From: CAYOBW01 sp964402115
Lineage (GTDB): Bacteria > Verrucomicrobiota > Kiritimatiellia > UBA8416 > CAYOBW01
Length of the DNA: 14,042 bases
Direction of reading: 5' to 3'
Assembly (NCBI GenBank): GCA_964402115.1
Contig: CAYOBW010000187.1
Span: 1-14,042 of the forward strand
Shown here: positions 1-6,573 of the stretch, piece by piece
How the letters are laid out: every line of letters starts with the position of its first letter
Numbering within the stretch: the stretch's first letter is position 1
The notes under the pieces: model-generated
What the model was told of the DNA's origin: nothing
The model's input: only the letters and a program-made list of their open reading frames with translations
Database searches by the model: none
Program-made: the position numbers and the translations under genes

Positions 1-89
1 CCCGCGCGCCAGCAGGCCCACACCCGCGGCGTCGTCCAGAGCGTGCCGAGCAGCAGGCCGAGCGCGAGATGCATGGTGGCGGCGGACAT
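1..89 (-). CDS. Start of an exported or membrane protein, cut by the window edge
   Basis: Only the first 29 codons are visible, starting at ATG 89-87 and running off the left edge. The N-terminus (MSAATMHLALGLLLGTLW) is a hydrophobic stretch followed by Thr/Pro and Ala residues, like a signal peptide or first membrane helix. The start lies 2 bp after the TGA of the preceding gene (TGACCATG), and a GGGAG element sits about 10 bases upstream, so it is very probably the next gene of the same leftward operon. The visible part is too short to assign a function. A second in-frame ATG at codon 6 is a possible alternative start. Confidence 0.6.
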   Translation of the reverse strand, partial: MSAATMHLALGLLLGTLWTTPRVWACWRA

Positions 90-91
90 GG

Positions 92-433
92 TCAGACTTG
101 CTCCCGCAGGCGCAACTCGCGCCAGGCTGCGCCCAGCAATCCCGCCAGCAGGGCCAGGGTTGCGGCCACATGCCAGCCCGCGTGCACCTCGACACGGTCG
201 ATTGCGTAGTGCCAGAGGAAGAGATTCATGCGCGGGTCGTTGGACCAGCGCAGGTAAAGATCGTACTGCCCCACGAGTCGCGGCAGGTCGGGAATATGCG
301 CCCAGAAGGCGCCTGCCGCCATGCCGAGCGGCGTCAGCGCCAGCAGCGGAAGGGACGCCCGGCCGCGCCGGCAGGCGTAGACCACGAGGGCGAACAGGAA
401 CGCGAAGGCGGCCCCGAACAGCACCTGGTTCAT
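92..433 (-). CDS. Small His/Asp-rich integral membrane protein, 113 aa
   Basis: I do not recognise this family. The protein begins MNQVLFGAAFAFLF and has about three hydrophobic segments (roughly residues 3-20, 28-45 and 88-104) with a polar central loop. That loop is dense in potential metal or catalytic residues: H46-x2-D49, D58, D66, H75-x3-D79 and H84-x3-H88, with several Trp and Tyr. The HIPDLP motif recalls the HxxPDxD-type motifs of membrane-bound metal-dependent hydrolase families, but this is only a resemblance. The start is firm: AAGGAG lies six bases upstream, inside the end of the O-antigen-ligase-like gene, and the ATG overlaps that gene's TGA (ATGA). It is therefore translationally coupled to a glycan-assembly protein and followed 2 bp later by a probable exported protein. 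Confidence 0.78.
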   Translation of the reverse strand: MNQVLFGAAFAFLFALVVYACRRGRASLPLLALTPLGMAAGAFWAHIPDLPRLVGQYDLYLRWSNDPRMNLFLWHYAIDRVEVHAGWHVAATLALLAGLLGAAWRELRLREQV

Positions 434-2187
434 GGGCGCGCTCCTTCGGGCACTTTGGGCAGCGGCACCCAGGTGCGCAGGGCGCGCACGCGCGCGAACG
501 CGGTCCGGGCGCCGTCGTACTGTCCGAGGTGCAGCCGGAGCTTGCCGAGTTCGAGCCACAGCGGATAGTTGTTCGGGTCGTACCTGGCCGCCTGCGCCAG
601 GCAGTGCTCGCCGAGCGCGAAACCCTCCGGCGTGCCCGCCAGGCAGGCGTGCCGGCCGAGGTAGTACCAGGCATGCCACGACGTGGGCGCCCAGTTCAGC
701 GCCTGCGCCACGTCCCGTACGGGCAGGGACATGAGCGCGGTGCGCTGATCGAGCCGTTCGAGCGCGCGGCTGTCCGGCGCCAGCAGCAGGGCGACCAGCG
801 GCGCCAGCCAGGCCGAGGCCGGCAGGCTTTGCGTCGGTGTCCCCTCCGGGGCGCCGCGCCAGGCTGGCTGAACGGCGCCCACGAGCATGGCCAGCGTCAC
901 CGTGTAGAGCGGCACGTGCGGGGCGAAATCGAAACAGGCATGCACGGCCGCCGCGGCCAGCGCGCCGCCCACGCCCAGGCGCAGCCACCGGGTCTCCTCG
1001 CGCCGGTCGCGCTGCCGCCAGAGCGCGAGCGCCAGCCAGAGCGCCAGGGCCACGCCCACCACGCCGGTTTCCGCCGCGACCTGCACGTACTCGTTCTCGG
1101 GATGGGTCATGAAATCGTTGTAAGACGTGCGGCGGAATTGGGGGAAGACGGTGCGAAAAGCGTTGGCGCCGGCGCCGACCACCGGGTAGTGCCGCCAGAT
1201 GGCGAGGCTGTCCCTCCAGGCGGAGAGGCGCACATGCGCGCTCTCCGTGGCGAGGGGTTCGCGCAGCGTGTCGAGACGCTCGCGCACCTGCTGCGTCCGG
1301 TCAGCCGGCAGCCAGCCAACCATGAGCAGGGCCAGGCACGCACTGCCCACAGCCGGGGCGCGTGCCACGCCGCGCAAGGCCCCCGCGAGGACCACGACGA
1401 GCCCCGCCACGCACGCCAGCATGGCCCCGCGGCTCAGGCTGAAGAAGACCACGGCGGTCATGACCCCGCAGGCTGCCATGGCCAGAGGCGCGGCGAGCCA
1501 GCGGCGGCGGGCCACGGCGTAGAACGTGAGGCCGAGCGCCACTGCGGCCAGCACGGCGAGGAAGCCGGCGAAGTGGTTGCGATTGACGAAGCCGGCGACA
1601 GGGCCGGGCAGGCAGGGCGGCACCGGGTAGCGCCACCACAGCGTGTAGCCTTGCGGTCGCACCCATTGCCCGATGTAGCCGAGCACGGCCGCCACGGCGC
1701 CGCCCGCGACCAGGAGGCCGAGGAGTGCGACGCGCTGCCGCCGGCCGAGGCCCGCCGTAAGACTGCCGGCACAGAAGGCCGCCACGGCCAGCAGGGCGAT
1801 CCGCAGCGTGCCAGCGCGGTTGCGGGTCAGCGCGTAAGCCCGTGACACACGCGGGGCGATACCCAGTGTGTGCGCCGTGCCCAGCGCTGTCGCGGCCGAC
1901 CGGTCCTGTGCCGCCCGCTCCGCCCCGTGCAGCCGCAGGGCTGACAGGGGCAGGGGGCATGCGGTCATGAGCAGGAACAACAGAAGGGCCAGGAACGCCC
2001 GTTCCACGCGGAGAAAGGAGGGCGCCGGGACCGCGTCCCCGCGCTGCCTGAGCCACAGCCACGCTCCGGCCCAGAGCGCACTCAGGGCCACGGCAGCTGT
2101 CCCCAGCGTCCAGACGAAGATCCCGCTGCCGGTTGCCAGCAGCCAGAGCCAGACCCCCGCCAGGCTGGCCAGAATCGCGTACGCCAT
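430..2187 (-). CDS. O-antigen ligase/polymerase-like membrane protein with C-terminal TPR-like tail
   Basis: A 585-residue multi-pass inner-membrane protein of the Wzy_C/O-antigen ligase type, which joins or polymerises lipid-linked glycans at the periplasmic face. About 10-12 hydrophobic segments span residues 1-440. Family-type features are NRNHFAGFLAV (203-213), FFSLSRGAML (248-257), the Arg-rich region before the large periplasmic loop (R320-W325 and GAGANAF 338-344), HPENEYVQVAAETG (362-375) and the later FDFAPHVPLY (419-428). Residues about 498-572 (NWAPTSWHAWYYLGRHACLAG, then YPLWLELGKLRLHLGQYDGARTAF in outline) look like two TPR-type repeats. The ATG at 2187 is 1 bp after the preceding gene's TGA (TGACATG) with GGGAG upstream; a longer in-frame extension to 2340 would overlap the neighbour and is rejected. 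Whether it acts as ligase, polymerase or protein O-oligosaccharyltransferase cannot be read from sequence. Confidence 0.9.
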   Translation of the reverse strand: MAYAILASLAGVWLWLLATGSGIFVWTLGTAAVALSALWAGAWLWLRQRGDAVPAPSFLRVERAFLALLLFLLMTACPLPLSALRLHGAERAAQDRSAATALGTAHTLGIAPRVSRAYALTRNRAGTLRIALLAVAAFCAGSLTAGLGRRQRVALLGLLVAGGAVAAVLGYIGQWVRPQGYTLWWRYPVPPCLPGPVAGFVNRNHFAGFLAVLAAVALGLTFYAVARRRWLAAPLAMAACGVMTAVVFFSLSRGAMLACVAGLVVVLAGALRGVARAPAVGSACLALLMVGWLPADRTQQVRERLDTLREPLATESAHVRLSAWRDSLAIWRHYPVVGAGANAFRTVFPQFRRTSYNDFMTHPENEYVQVAAETGVVGVALALWLALALWRQRDRREETRWLRLGVGGALAAAAVHACFDFAPHVPLYTVTLAMLVGAVQPAWRGAPEGTPTQSLPASAWLAPLVALLLAPDSRALERLDQRTALMSLPVRDVAQALNWAPTSWHAWYYLGRHACLAGTPEGFALGEHCLAQAARYDPNNYPLWLELGKLRLHLGQYDGARTAFARVRALRTWVPLPKVPEGARP

Positions 2188-2188
2188 G

Positions 2189-3898
2189 TCAGGGTTCTCC
2201 CGCGAGCTGTTCCCGGTAAATCTCCACGCCCTCGCGCGCGTAGACCCGCTCCGCGCCTGCCGGCGGCGGCGTGGATCCGTCCACGACGACGTGATAAACC
2301 CGCCGCACGTCTCCGTACCACGAAACCGCGGCGCCTTCAATGTCGAACCCGCCGCGCAGGTAGTGGATCCAGGCGCGCAGCCAGGCCGTGGGTGGCCCGC
2401 GCCAGGCGGGGGGCGGCGCGGTCGTCACGGTGGCTCGCGCCGGCCGGGCGCCGGTTGCGACGGTGAAGCGGGGGCAGCCCGTGACGTAGCCCTGGATCTG
2501 TCGGCGGGCCAGGGGGTAGGTCGCCTCGATGCGGCAGGGACCCAGGGGATCCGTGGCGTTGATGAACTGGGCCGCCTGCCAGAGCCGTTGCGGCGTGTGC
2601 TCACGGACGGTCTGGCGGACCACCGTGCCCACGGCGGCCAGCGCCACGAGCCCCAGGACGATGCCGCGCAACCAGGGCGTGCGGCGGCCGCCCGCGGCGT
2701 CCAGCAGGGGTTGCGCCGTCACGGCGGCGACGACGACCAGCGGCAGTGCCAGCAGGGCCCCGTACATCTCGGCGGCGCAGGCCAGCGGCAGCGTCACCAG
2801 GAGCGGCAGCAGCAGGCGGCGCAGGGGCCCGGGCGCGGTCCAGGCCGCGGTGCCGGCCAATCCGGCGAGGGCCAGCGGCGCGAGTACGCCGAACCGCGCC
2901 AGGGCCTGGCGGGCCGCTCCCAGCGGCGTCCCGCACGGCCAGGGCAGGAGTGGCGAGGGGGCGAGGAGCAGCGCGCCGGCGGCGCAGGGCAGCAGCAGCA
3001 GCCACAGGGCCGGCCGCGTGCGCACACGGGCGCACAGCGGCGTGGCGAGTGCGGCGGCGCCGATGAGCCCCACCGCCACCAGGCCGGCTTTGTGGCTCAG
3101 CGCCGCCAGCAGCGCGGCTGCCGCCAGCCCGCCCGCCGCGGCCGGCGCCGGCAGGCGGACGATGGCCCAGAGGAGCAGCGGCAACACCGCCAGCAGCAGG
3201 CCGCGGCCGGTGGCCCAGCAGCCGTAGCGCAGAAACACGGGGGCGGCGACGTAGAGCAACCCGGCGCCGAGCGCGCGGTTATCGGTCGCCGCGGGCCACA
3301 GGCTGCGCGCCAGGGTGGTCATGGCGGCCAGCGCCAGCCCCCCGGTGAAGAGCGAGAGCAAACCGAATCCCGCGTCCACACCCGTGGCGCCCAGCAACTG
3401 GATCGTGGCGAGCAGCAGGGGTTGGGCGCTGGGATACGCCCGCGGCGCGAAGCCCAGCAGCGCCAGCGGATGCACGAGCCACGGTATGGCGTGTTCGTTG
3501 GCGACCGCGGACGCGAGATCCTGCCACTTGTACGTGTCGATGCCGACCATGTGCGTGTAGGGTAAGGCCAGCACGGCGAAACCTGCGAGCACGAGCAGAT
3601 AGCGGCGCGTATCCGGATCGGGTGCGGCGCGCAGCGGCACCCTGCGCAGGCGCAGCAGCAGCAGGACGACAAGGGCCAGGGGCACGTGCACGGCCGAGAG
3701 CGTGGCCGGGGTAAGCGCGCAGCCGGCGGCGTGCAGCAGGGAAGGGACGGCGGTGTTCAGTAGCACCGCCGCCGCGCCGGCCAGCGCCAGGGCGGGGACC
3801 TGCGTCGCGCGCGGCGCGAGGTGGCGCGCCATGCCATGGGGCGTTACAAGCAGCGCGGCTGCCAGGGCCGGCCAGCCAAACGGGGTGAAGCCATCCAT
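2189..3898 (-). CDS. Large polytopic membrane protein, probable GT-C-type glycosyltransferase
   Basis: A 569-residue, Ala/Leu-rich protein with about 11-12 predicted membrane helices up to residue ~430 and a soluble C-terminal domain of ~130 residues. The first large loop after residue 118 reads GIDTYKWQDLASAV, then IPWLVHP and RAYPSAQP, closing with LLLATIQLLG. An acidic residue (D121, D127) followed by a YP-containing loop and a helix ending in LLG is the layout of PMT/ArnT-like GT-C glycosyltransferases, which use polyprenyl-phosphate sugar donors. That assignment is fold-level inference; no family-specific signature settles it. The ATG at 3898 has only a weak Shine-Dalgarno, and the GTG/ATG codons within the next 25 residues are possible alternatives. 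It is followed directly by the O-antigen-ligase-like gene (1-bp gap), which supports a role in surface glycan synthesis. A long opposite-strand frame covers much of it but looks like a high-GC shadow. Confidence 0.82.
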   Translation of the reverse strand: MDGFTPFGWPALAAALLVTPHGMARHLAPRATQVPALALAGAAAVLLNTAVPSLLHAAGCALTPATLSAVHVPLALVVLLLLRLRRVPLRAAPDPDTRRYLLVLAGFAVLALPYTHMVGIDTYKWQDLASAVANEHAIPWLVHPLALLGFAPRAYPSAQPLLLATIQLLGATGVDAGFGLLSLFTGGLALAAMTTLARSLWPAATDNRALGAGLLYVAAPVFLRYGCWATGRGLLLAVLPLLLWAIVRLPAPAAAGGLAAAALLAALSHKAGLVAVGLIGAAALATPLCARVRTRPALWLLLLPCAAGALLLAPSPLLPWPCGTPLGAARQALARFGVLAPLALAGLAGTAAWTAPGPLRRLLLPLLVTLPLACAAEMYGALLALPLVVVAAVTAQPLLDAAGGRRTPWLRGIVLGLVALAAVGTVVRQTVREHTPQRLWQAAQFINATDPLGPCRIEATYPLARRQIQGYVTGCPRFTVATGARPARATVTTAPPPAWRGPPTAWLRAWIHYLRGGFDIEGAAVSWYGDVRRVYHVVVDGSTPPPAGAERVYAREGVEIYREQLAGEP

Positions 3899-3940
3899 CC
3901 GGCGCTCGCTGTGTGGGGTGTTACAACGCAGGCGTACAAC

Positions 3941-3969
3941 CGCGGGCCGCTGACTTCTGTCGGCCCGTG
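3941..3969. other. Hairpin in the gap between two cluster genes
   Basis: CGCGGGCCG and CGGCCCGTG form a 9-bp stem (one G-T wobble) around an 11-base loop. It lies in the 87-bp gap between the end of the FGE-like gene and the start of the GT-C-like gene. There is no T-run on either side, so it is not a convincing intrinsic terminator. It may slow transcription or protect the 3' end of the upstream message, which would make expression of the downstream glycan genes lower than that of the two upstream genes. Confidence 0.45.
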
Positions 3970-3985
3970 CCGGCGCTGTGTGCGG

Positions 3986-5767
3986 TCATACGCCACCGGG
4001 GCTGGTTTCCCCGCCGCCGATCACGCCCGGCACCACGCCGCCGCCGCCAGGGCCGCCAACGTCGGGCCGTATGGCGCCGGGAGGACCTTCGTCGCCGGGG
4101 AACTGCCTGGGTCCAAGCACGTTGTAGGTGGGACGCTCGTCCGGCACGTCCGGACGCTTCGCGGCCTCCGCGGCCGTGTCACCCGCCTTCGGCTCCCTGA
4201 CGTTGTCCGCTATGCCGCTGGGAATGTGAAAACAGAAGAGCGTGTGCACGACAAGCGTTTCGGCGTCGGTGTAGGTCGTGACCACGCGGAAGCCGCCGGC
4301 ATCGCTCGTGGCGTGGGGATCGGCCAGTTCGCCGACGGTGACGGGCTTCAGCCGCTCGTTCCAGGAGCCGCCGCAGACAGCGCGTGTCGCAGCCGAGTTT
4401 GGCCAGCCGAAGTCCGACGTCCACTCCGCCACGTTGCCGCTCATGTCGTAGAGATCGTAGTAGTTGTCGCTGCGCCCGGTCTCGACATCGTCGAGTAGGT
4501 TGTCGCCGTTGAAGAAGCCGACCGGGAACGTCCGCATGCTGTGACGGTTCACCGTGTCGATGGTGTTGGCGTCGGCGCCGCCGGAGCGATTGCGCCCGAA
4601 TCCGTACAGTGAGTTCGACGTGGCGTTCCAGGCGGCGGCCTTGTAGAACTCGTTGAAGCGGTTTGTGACCATGGCGAAAGGATCGGTGTTCACCATGGGC
4701 AACCGGAAGCCCTTGCAGCGGAGCCACTGGTCGCGCTCGACATTGCCGAAGACTCCGCCCTGCCAGTTCGTGGCCGTCACCGGCGCCCAGTCCAGCGCGT
4801 TCGTGCCCTCCCGGTAACAGAGCTCGGCCAGGCCGCGGCCGGTGTGCAGGGTGAGCCAGTTGCAGTACTTGAGGGCGCCGAACCAGGACGCGCCGGTAAC
4901 CGGATGCCGCGTGAACGGTGTCTCGCCCCTCTGGTCGCGCCGATGCTCGTAGCGGGCGCCGGGTTGCTTGCCGGGGTCATACACCAACTGACTGCGGGCC
5001 ACGTTGAACAGCTCGTCGCGCTGCTGCTGCCGGGCCGGGTTGATCCAGACGTTCCCCGCGGGGTCGAAGAACATGTGGGCGCCGAGCGGCGAGTTGGTGC
5101 TGGCTTCGGCGTTGTTGAGGAACTGCAGGAACTGCTCGTTGTTGACTTCGTAGCGTGACACCAGGAAATCGTAATCCGGACCGCCCGGCTGCCCGTTCTT
5201 GCCGATCAACTGCAGGTCGGTGTTGTTGAGTCGCTCGCGCTGTGCGCGCGCGAGATCATCGATCACGATGCTGACGCCCTGGCCTGTTAACTGGTAGTGG
5301 ACGGGTACGGACTCGGATCCGGTTGGCTTGACGCGGTAGGCGTAGGGTTCCATCTGGTAGCCGTCCATGCCGACGCCCTCGTAGATGACCTCGCCGCGCG
5401 GCGTGAGCGTCAGGGGGCGCAGCTCGTCGAACGCGAAGGCGATCGCGGTCGAGGATGCTCCCGGCTGCAGGACGAAGGCGTACTCGAAACAATGTTCATT
5501 GCCGTACATGACGGCGTCGATGCCCGGGTAGATCTCGCGCACGGAACCGTAATTCATGGCGCCCGCGCCCTGCACGTACCGGCTCGTCGGTTCGTACGCG
5601 ATGCGCCCGCCGGACGCGGCAGCCGCGCTGGCGCCCACGAGATGCAGGCGCGCGATGCGGGGGCCGCTGTCCGCCTGACCGCCGCCGCCCGCCGCCTGCT
5701 GGGCTGCGGTCTCGCTGCCGGTCAGCGCGGTCAGCAGAATGAGGAACCATGGCCATGTGCATTTCAT
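3986..5767 (-). CDS. Secreted DUF7948-like + sulfatase-modifying-factor (FGE-like) domain protein, probably non-catalytic
   Basis: 593 residues. A signal peptide covers about 1-22 (MKCTWPWFLILLTALTGSETAA). Residues ~58-175 match the DUF7948-type domain seen at the N-terminus of SBBP-repeat and gliding-associated surface proteins: YGSVREIYPGIDAVMYG (73-89), FEYAFVLQPGASSTAIAFAF (94-113), YEGVGMDGYQMEPYAYRV. Residues ~197-500 are an FGE-sulfatase domain: FLVSRYEVNNEQFLQFLN, HPVTGASWFGALKYCNWL (288-305), FRLPMVN (354-360), NEFYKAAAWN (372-381), YDLYDMSGNVAEW (437-449), VCGGSWN (464-470) and GGFRVV (491-496). True formylglycine-generating enzymes carry a Cys pair just after the GGS motif; here it reads GGSWNERLKPV, with none, so oxidation of sulfatases is unlikely and a binding or structural role is more plausible. 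The last ~55 residues are Pro/Gly-rich. GGAGGG lies 8 bases before the ATG, which overlaps the upstream gene's stop (ATGA). Confidence 0.88.
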   Translation of the reverse strand: MKCTWPWFLILLTALTGSETAAQQAAGGGGQADSGPRIARLHLVGASAAAASGGRIAYEPTSRYVQGAGAMNYGSVREIYPGIDAVMYGNEHCFEYAFVLQPGASSTAIAFAFDELRPLTLTPRGEVIYEGVGMDGYQMEPYAYRVKPTGSESVPVHYQLTGQGVSIVIDDLARAQRERLNNTDLQLIGKNGQPGGPDYDFLVSRYEVNNEQFLQFLNNAEASTNSPLGAHMFFDPAGNVWINPARQQQRDELFNVARSQLVYDPGKQPGARYEHRRDQRGETPFTRHPVTGASWFGALKYCNWLTLHTGRGLAELCYREGTNALDWAPVTATNWQGGVFGNVERDQWLRCKGFRLPMVNTDPFAMVTNRFNEFYKAAAWNATSNSLYGFGRNRSGGADANTIDTVNRHSMRTFPVGFFNGDNLLDDVETGRSDNYYDLYDMSGNVAEWTSDFGWPNSAATRAVCGGSWNERLKPVTVGELADPHATSDAGGFRVVTTYTDAETLVVHTLFCFHIPSGIADNVREPKAGDTAAEAAKRPDVPDERPTYNVLGPRQFPGDEGPPGAIRPDVGGPGGGGVVPGVIGGGETSPGGV

Positions 5768-6237
5768 GGCTTATTCCCTCCGCTTGTGCCGCTACGCTCC
5801 GGTGGGGCCGGATACAGTGAAAAAACGACGCCATCGGGACGTACGCTCGCGTGCTGGATGGCGGGATGGGGGAAGCGCTCGCGCTGGTGGATGGGCTCGC
5901 TGTACTGCCGGCACATACTGGAACCCGGCAGCCCGCTGCCAGCCGCTGCATCTCCCGGCCCGCTGACCTTGCTTGACACCGCTTCGGCCTGGTTGGTGCT
6001 GCTGGCGGTAGTGTTTGTCGTCGGTGCGCCGACTGTTTCGCCACCCACCGAAATGCGCGTATCCGACACCGGCGTGGTCGTGCGTCCTGGCGCCAGCGGC
6101 GCAGGCGGCAGGCGGGCGCCCCGCCCCACGACCGTGAGCCCCAGCAAGTGACGCGACAGCACGGCGGCCAGAAACAGCATGAGCAGCAGCAAAAGCAGCA
6201 GGATCGCGAACAGGGATTTTCGATTTTTCCTGGCCAT
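5764..6237 (-). CDS. Small signal-anchor protein with Pro/Thr/Ser/Gly-rich exterior, 157 aa
   Basis: No recognised family. The N-terminus is basic (MARKNRKS) and is followed by a single long hydrophobic helix at about residues 9-35, very Leu-rich, typical of a type II signal anchor. The remaining ~120 residues are low-complexity and rich in Pro, Thr, Ser, Gly and Ala (for example GAPTTNTTASSTNQA), so probably disordered and outside the cytoplasm. I start at the ATG at 6237 because the membrane anchor begins there and AAGGG lies 9 bases upstream. A longer in-frame extension to 6330 would run through the proposed promoter and is rejected. The stop overlaps the next start (ATGA), so it is coupled to the secreted FGE-like protein and may tether or accompany it. 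This is the first gene after the leftward promoter. Confidence 0.72.
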   Translation of the reverse strand: MARKNRKSLFAILLLLLLLMLFLAAVLSRHLLGLTVVGRGARLPPAPLAPGRTTTPVSDTRISVGGETVGAPTTNTTASSTNQAEAVSSKVSGPGDAAAGSGLPGSSMCRQYSEPIHQRERFPHPAIQHASVRPDGVVFSLYPAPPERSGTSGGNKP

Positions 6238-6300
6238 GTCAAACGCCCTTGGGGCCGTCGCCGCGGCAGTCGGTCGTTGCTTAAGCCCACCTACGCGATA

Positions 6301-6330
6301 AGTATCCACTATCGGAGGGGGCGCTGTCAA
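6301..6330 (-). promoter_or_regulatory. Leftward sigma70-like promoter
   Basis: Minus strand TTGACA (6330-6325), an 18-bp spacer, then GATACT (6306-6301), four of six matches to TATAAT. It would start transcription near 6294 and leave a leader of about 57 bases before the ATG at 6237. This is the only good candidate I see for the leftward cluster inside the window. Confidence 0.6.
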
Positions 6331-6370
6331 GGTGACACCGGTAGTCCACAGCGATTCGCATACGCAGCGT

Positions 6371-6430
6371 CGATTGGCAAACTGAATGCGCCCTTCCGGC
6401 TCCGCCGGGGCGCATGCAGTCTGCCAATCG
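6371..6430. repeat. 60-bp imperfect palindrome between divergent promoters
   Basis: Arms 6371-6393 and 6408-6430 (23 bp each) pair with two mismatches around a 14-base loop. The outer 9 bp, CGATTGGCA and TGCCAATCG, pair perfectly, as do the inner ATGCGCCC and GGGCGCAT. It starts 40 bp from the leftward -35 box and ends 39 bp from the rightward -35 box, so it sits centrally. No T-run flanks it, so it is not an intrinsic terminator. It could be a shared operator with two half-sites, a cruciform, a REP-like palindrome or the remnant of a small mobile element. No target-site duplication is visible next to it. Confidence 0.85.
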
Positions 6431-6469
6431 GGCGGTTTCGGATAGCCACGAGGAAGTGTGGAATGCCCC

Positions 6470-6499
6470 TTGACTTGTGCCGCGGCAAAGAAATATCAT
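6470..6499 (+). promoter_or_regulatory. Rightward sigma70-like promoter of the pseudopilin gene
   Basis: TTGACT (6470-6475), an 18-bp spacer and TATCAT (6494-6499); each box has five of six consensus bases. Predicted start near 6506 gives a leader of about 65 bases to the pseudopilin start. This is the strongest sigma70-type match I found in the window. Confidence 0.7.
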
Positions 6500-6560
6500 G
6501 TGCCCACAGTTCGCCATAGCCGGCGGGCGGTTGCTGTGCGGGAGATAATAGCAAGACGCG

Positions 6561-6567
6561 AGGGAGG
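6561..6567 (+). promoter_or_regulatory. Ribosome-binding site that sets the pseudopilin start
   Basis: AGGGAGG lies directly against a TTG codon at 6568, six bases before a GTG at 6574 and 12 bases before an ATG at 6580. Six bases is the normal spacing, so the GTG at 6574 is the preferred start. Confidence 0.7.
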
Positions 6568-6573
6568 TTGACC

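Larger units (their letters stand above)
6238..6573. other. 336-bp divergent intergenic region
   Basis: No gene is supported here. The region separates the leftward surface-protein cluster from the rightward pseudopilin gene. It holds a sigma70-like promoter for each direction, a 60-bp palindrome between them and the pseudopilin ribosome-binding site. It is clearly richer in A and T than the flanking genes, as expected for a control region. Confidence 0.75.

Noticed and set aside
43..1845. A 600-codon open frame on the plus strand opposite the O-antigen-ligase-like gene
   Set aside because: It is Arg/Ala/Gly-rich with no domain, lacks a ribosome-binding site and lies opposite a clear multi-pass membrane protein. 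Long antisense frames are expected at this GC content.
1868..3565. A 565-codon open frame on the plus strand opposite the GT-C-like gene
   Set aside because: Low-complexity Gln/Arg/Gly-rich translation typical of the complement of Leu/Ala codons. The minus-strand frame has membrane-protein structure and start/stop coupling to its neighbours.
3986..5767. Active formylglycine-generating enzyme for sulfatase maturation
   Set aside because: The Cys pair that follows the GGS motif in catalytic members is absent, and no sulfatase gene is in the window.
6371..6430. Integron attC site or intrinsic terminator as an explanation for the palindrome
   Set aside because: The ends lack the GTTRRRY/RYYYAAC core sites of attC, no integron integrase or cassette array is nearby, and there is no T-run on either side for termination.
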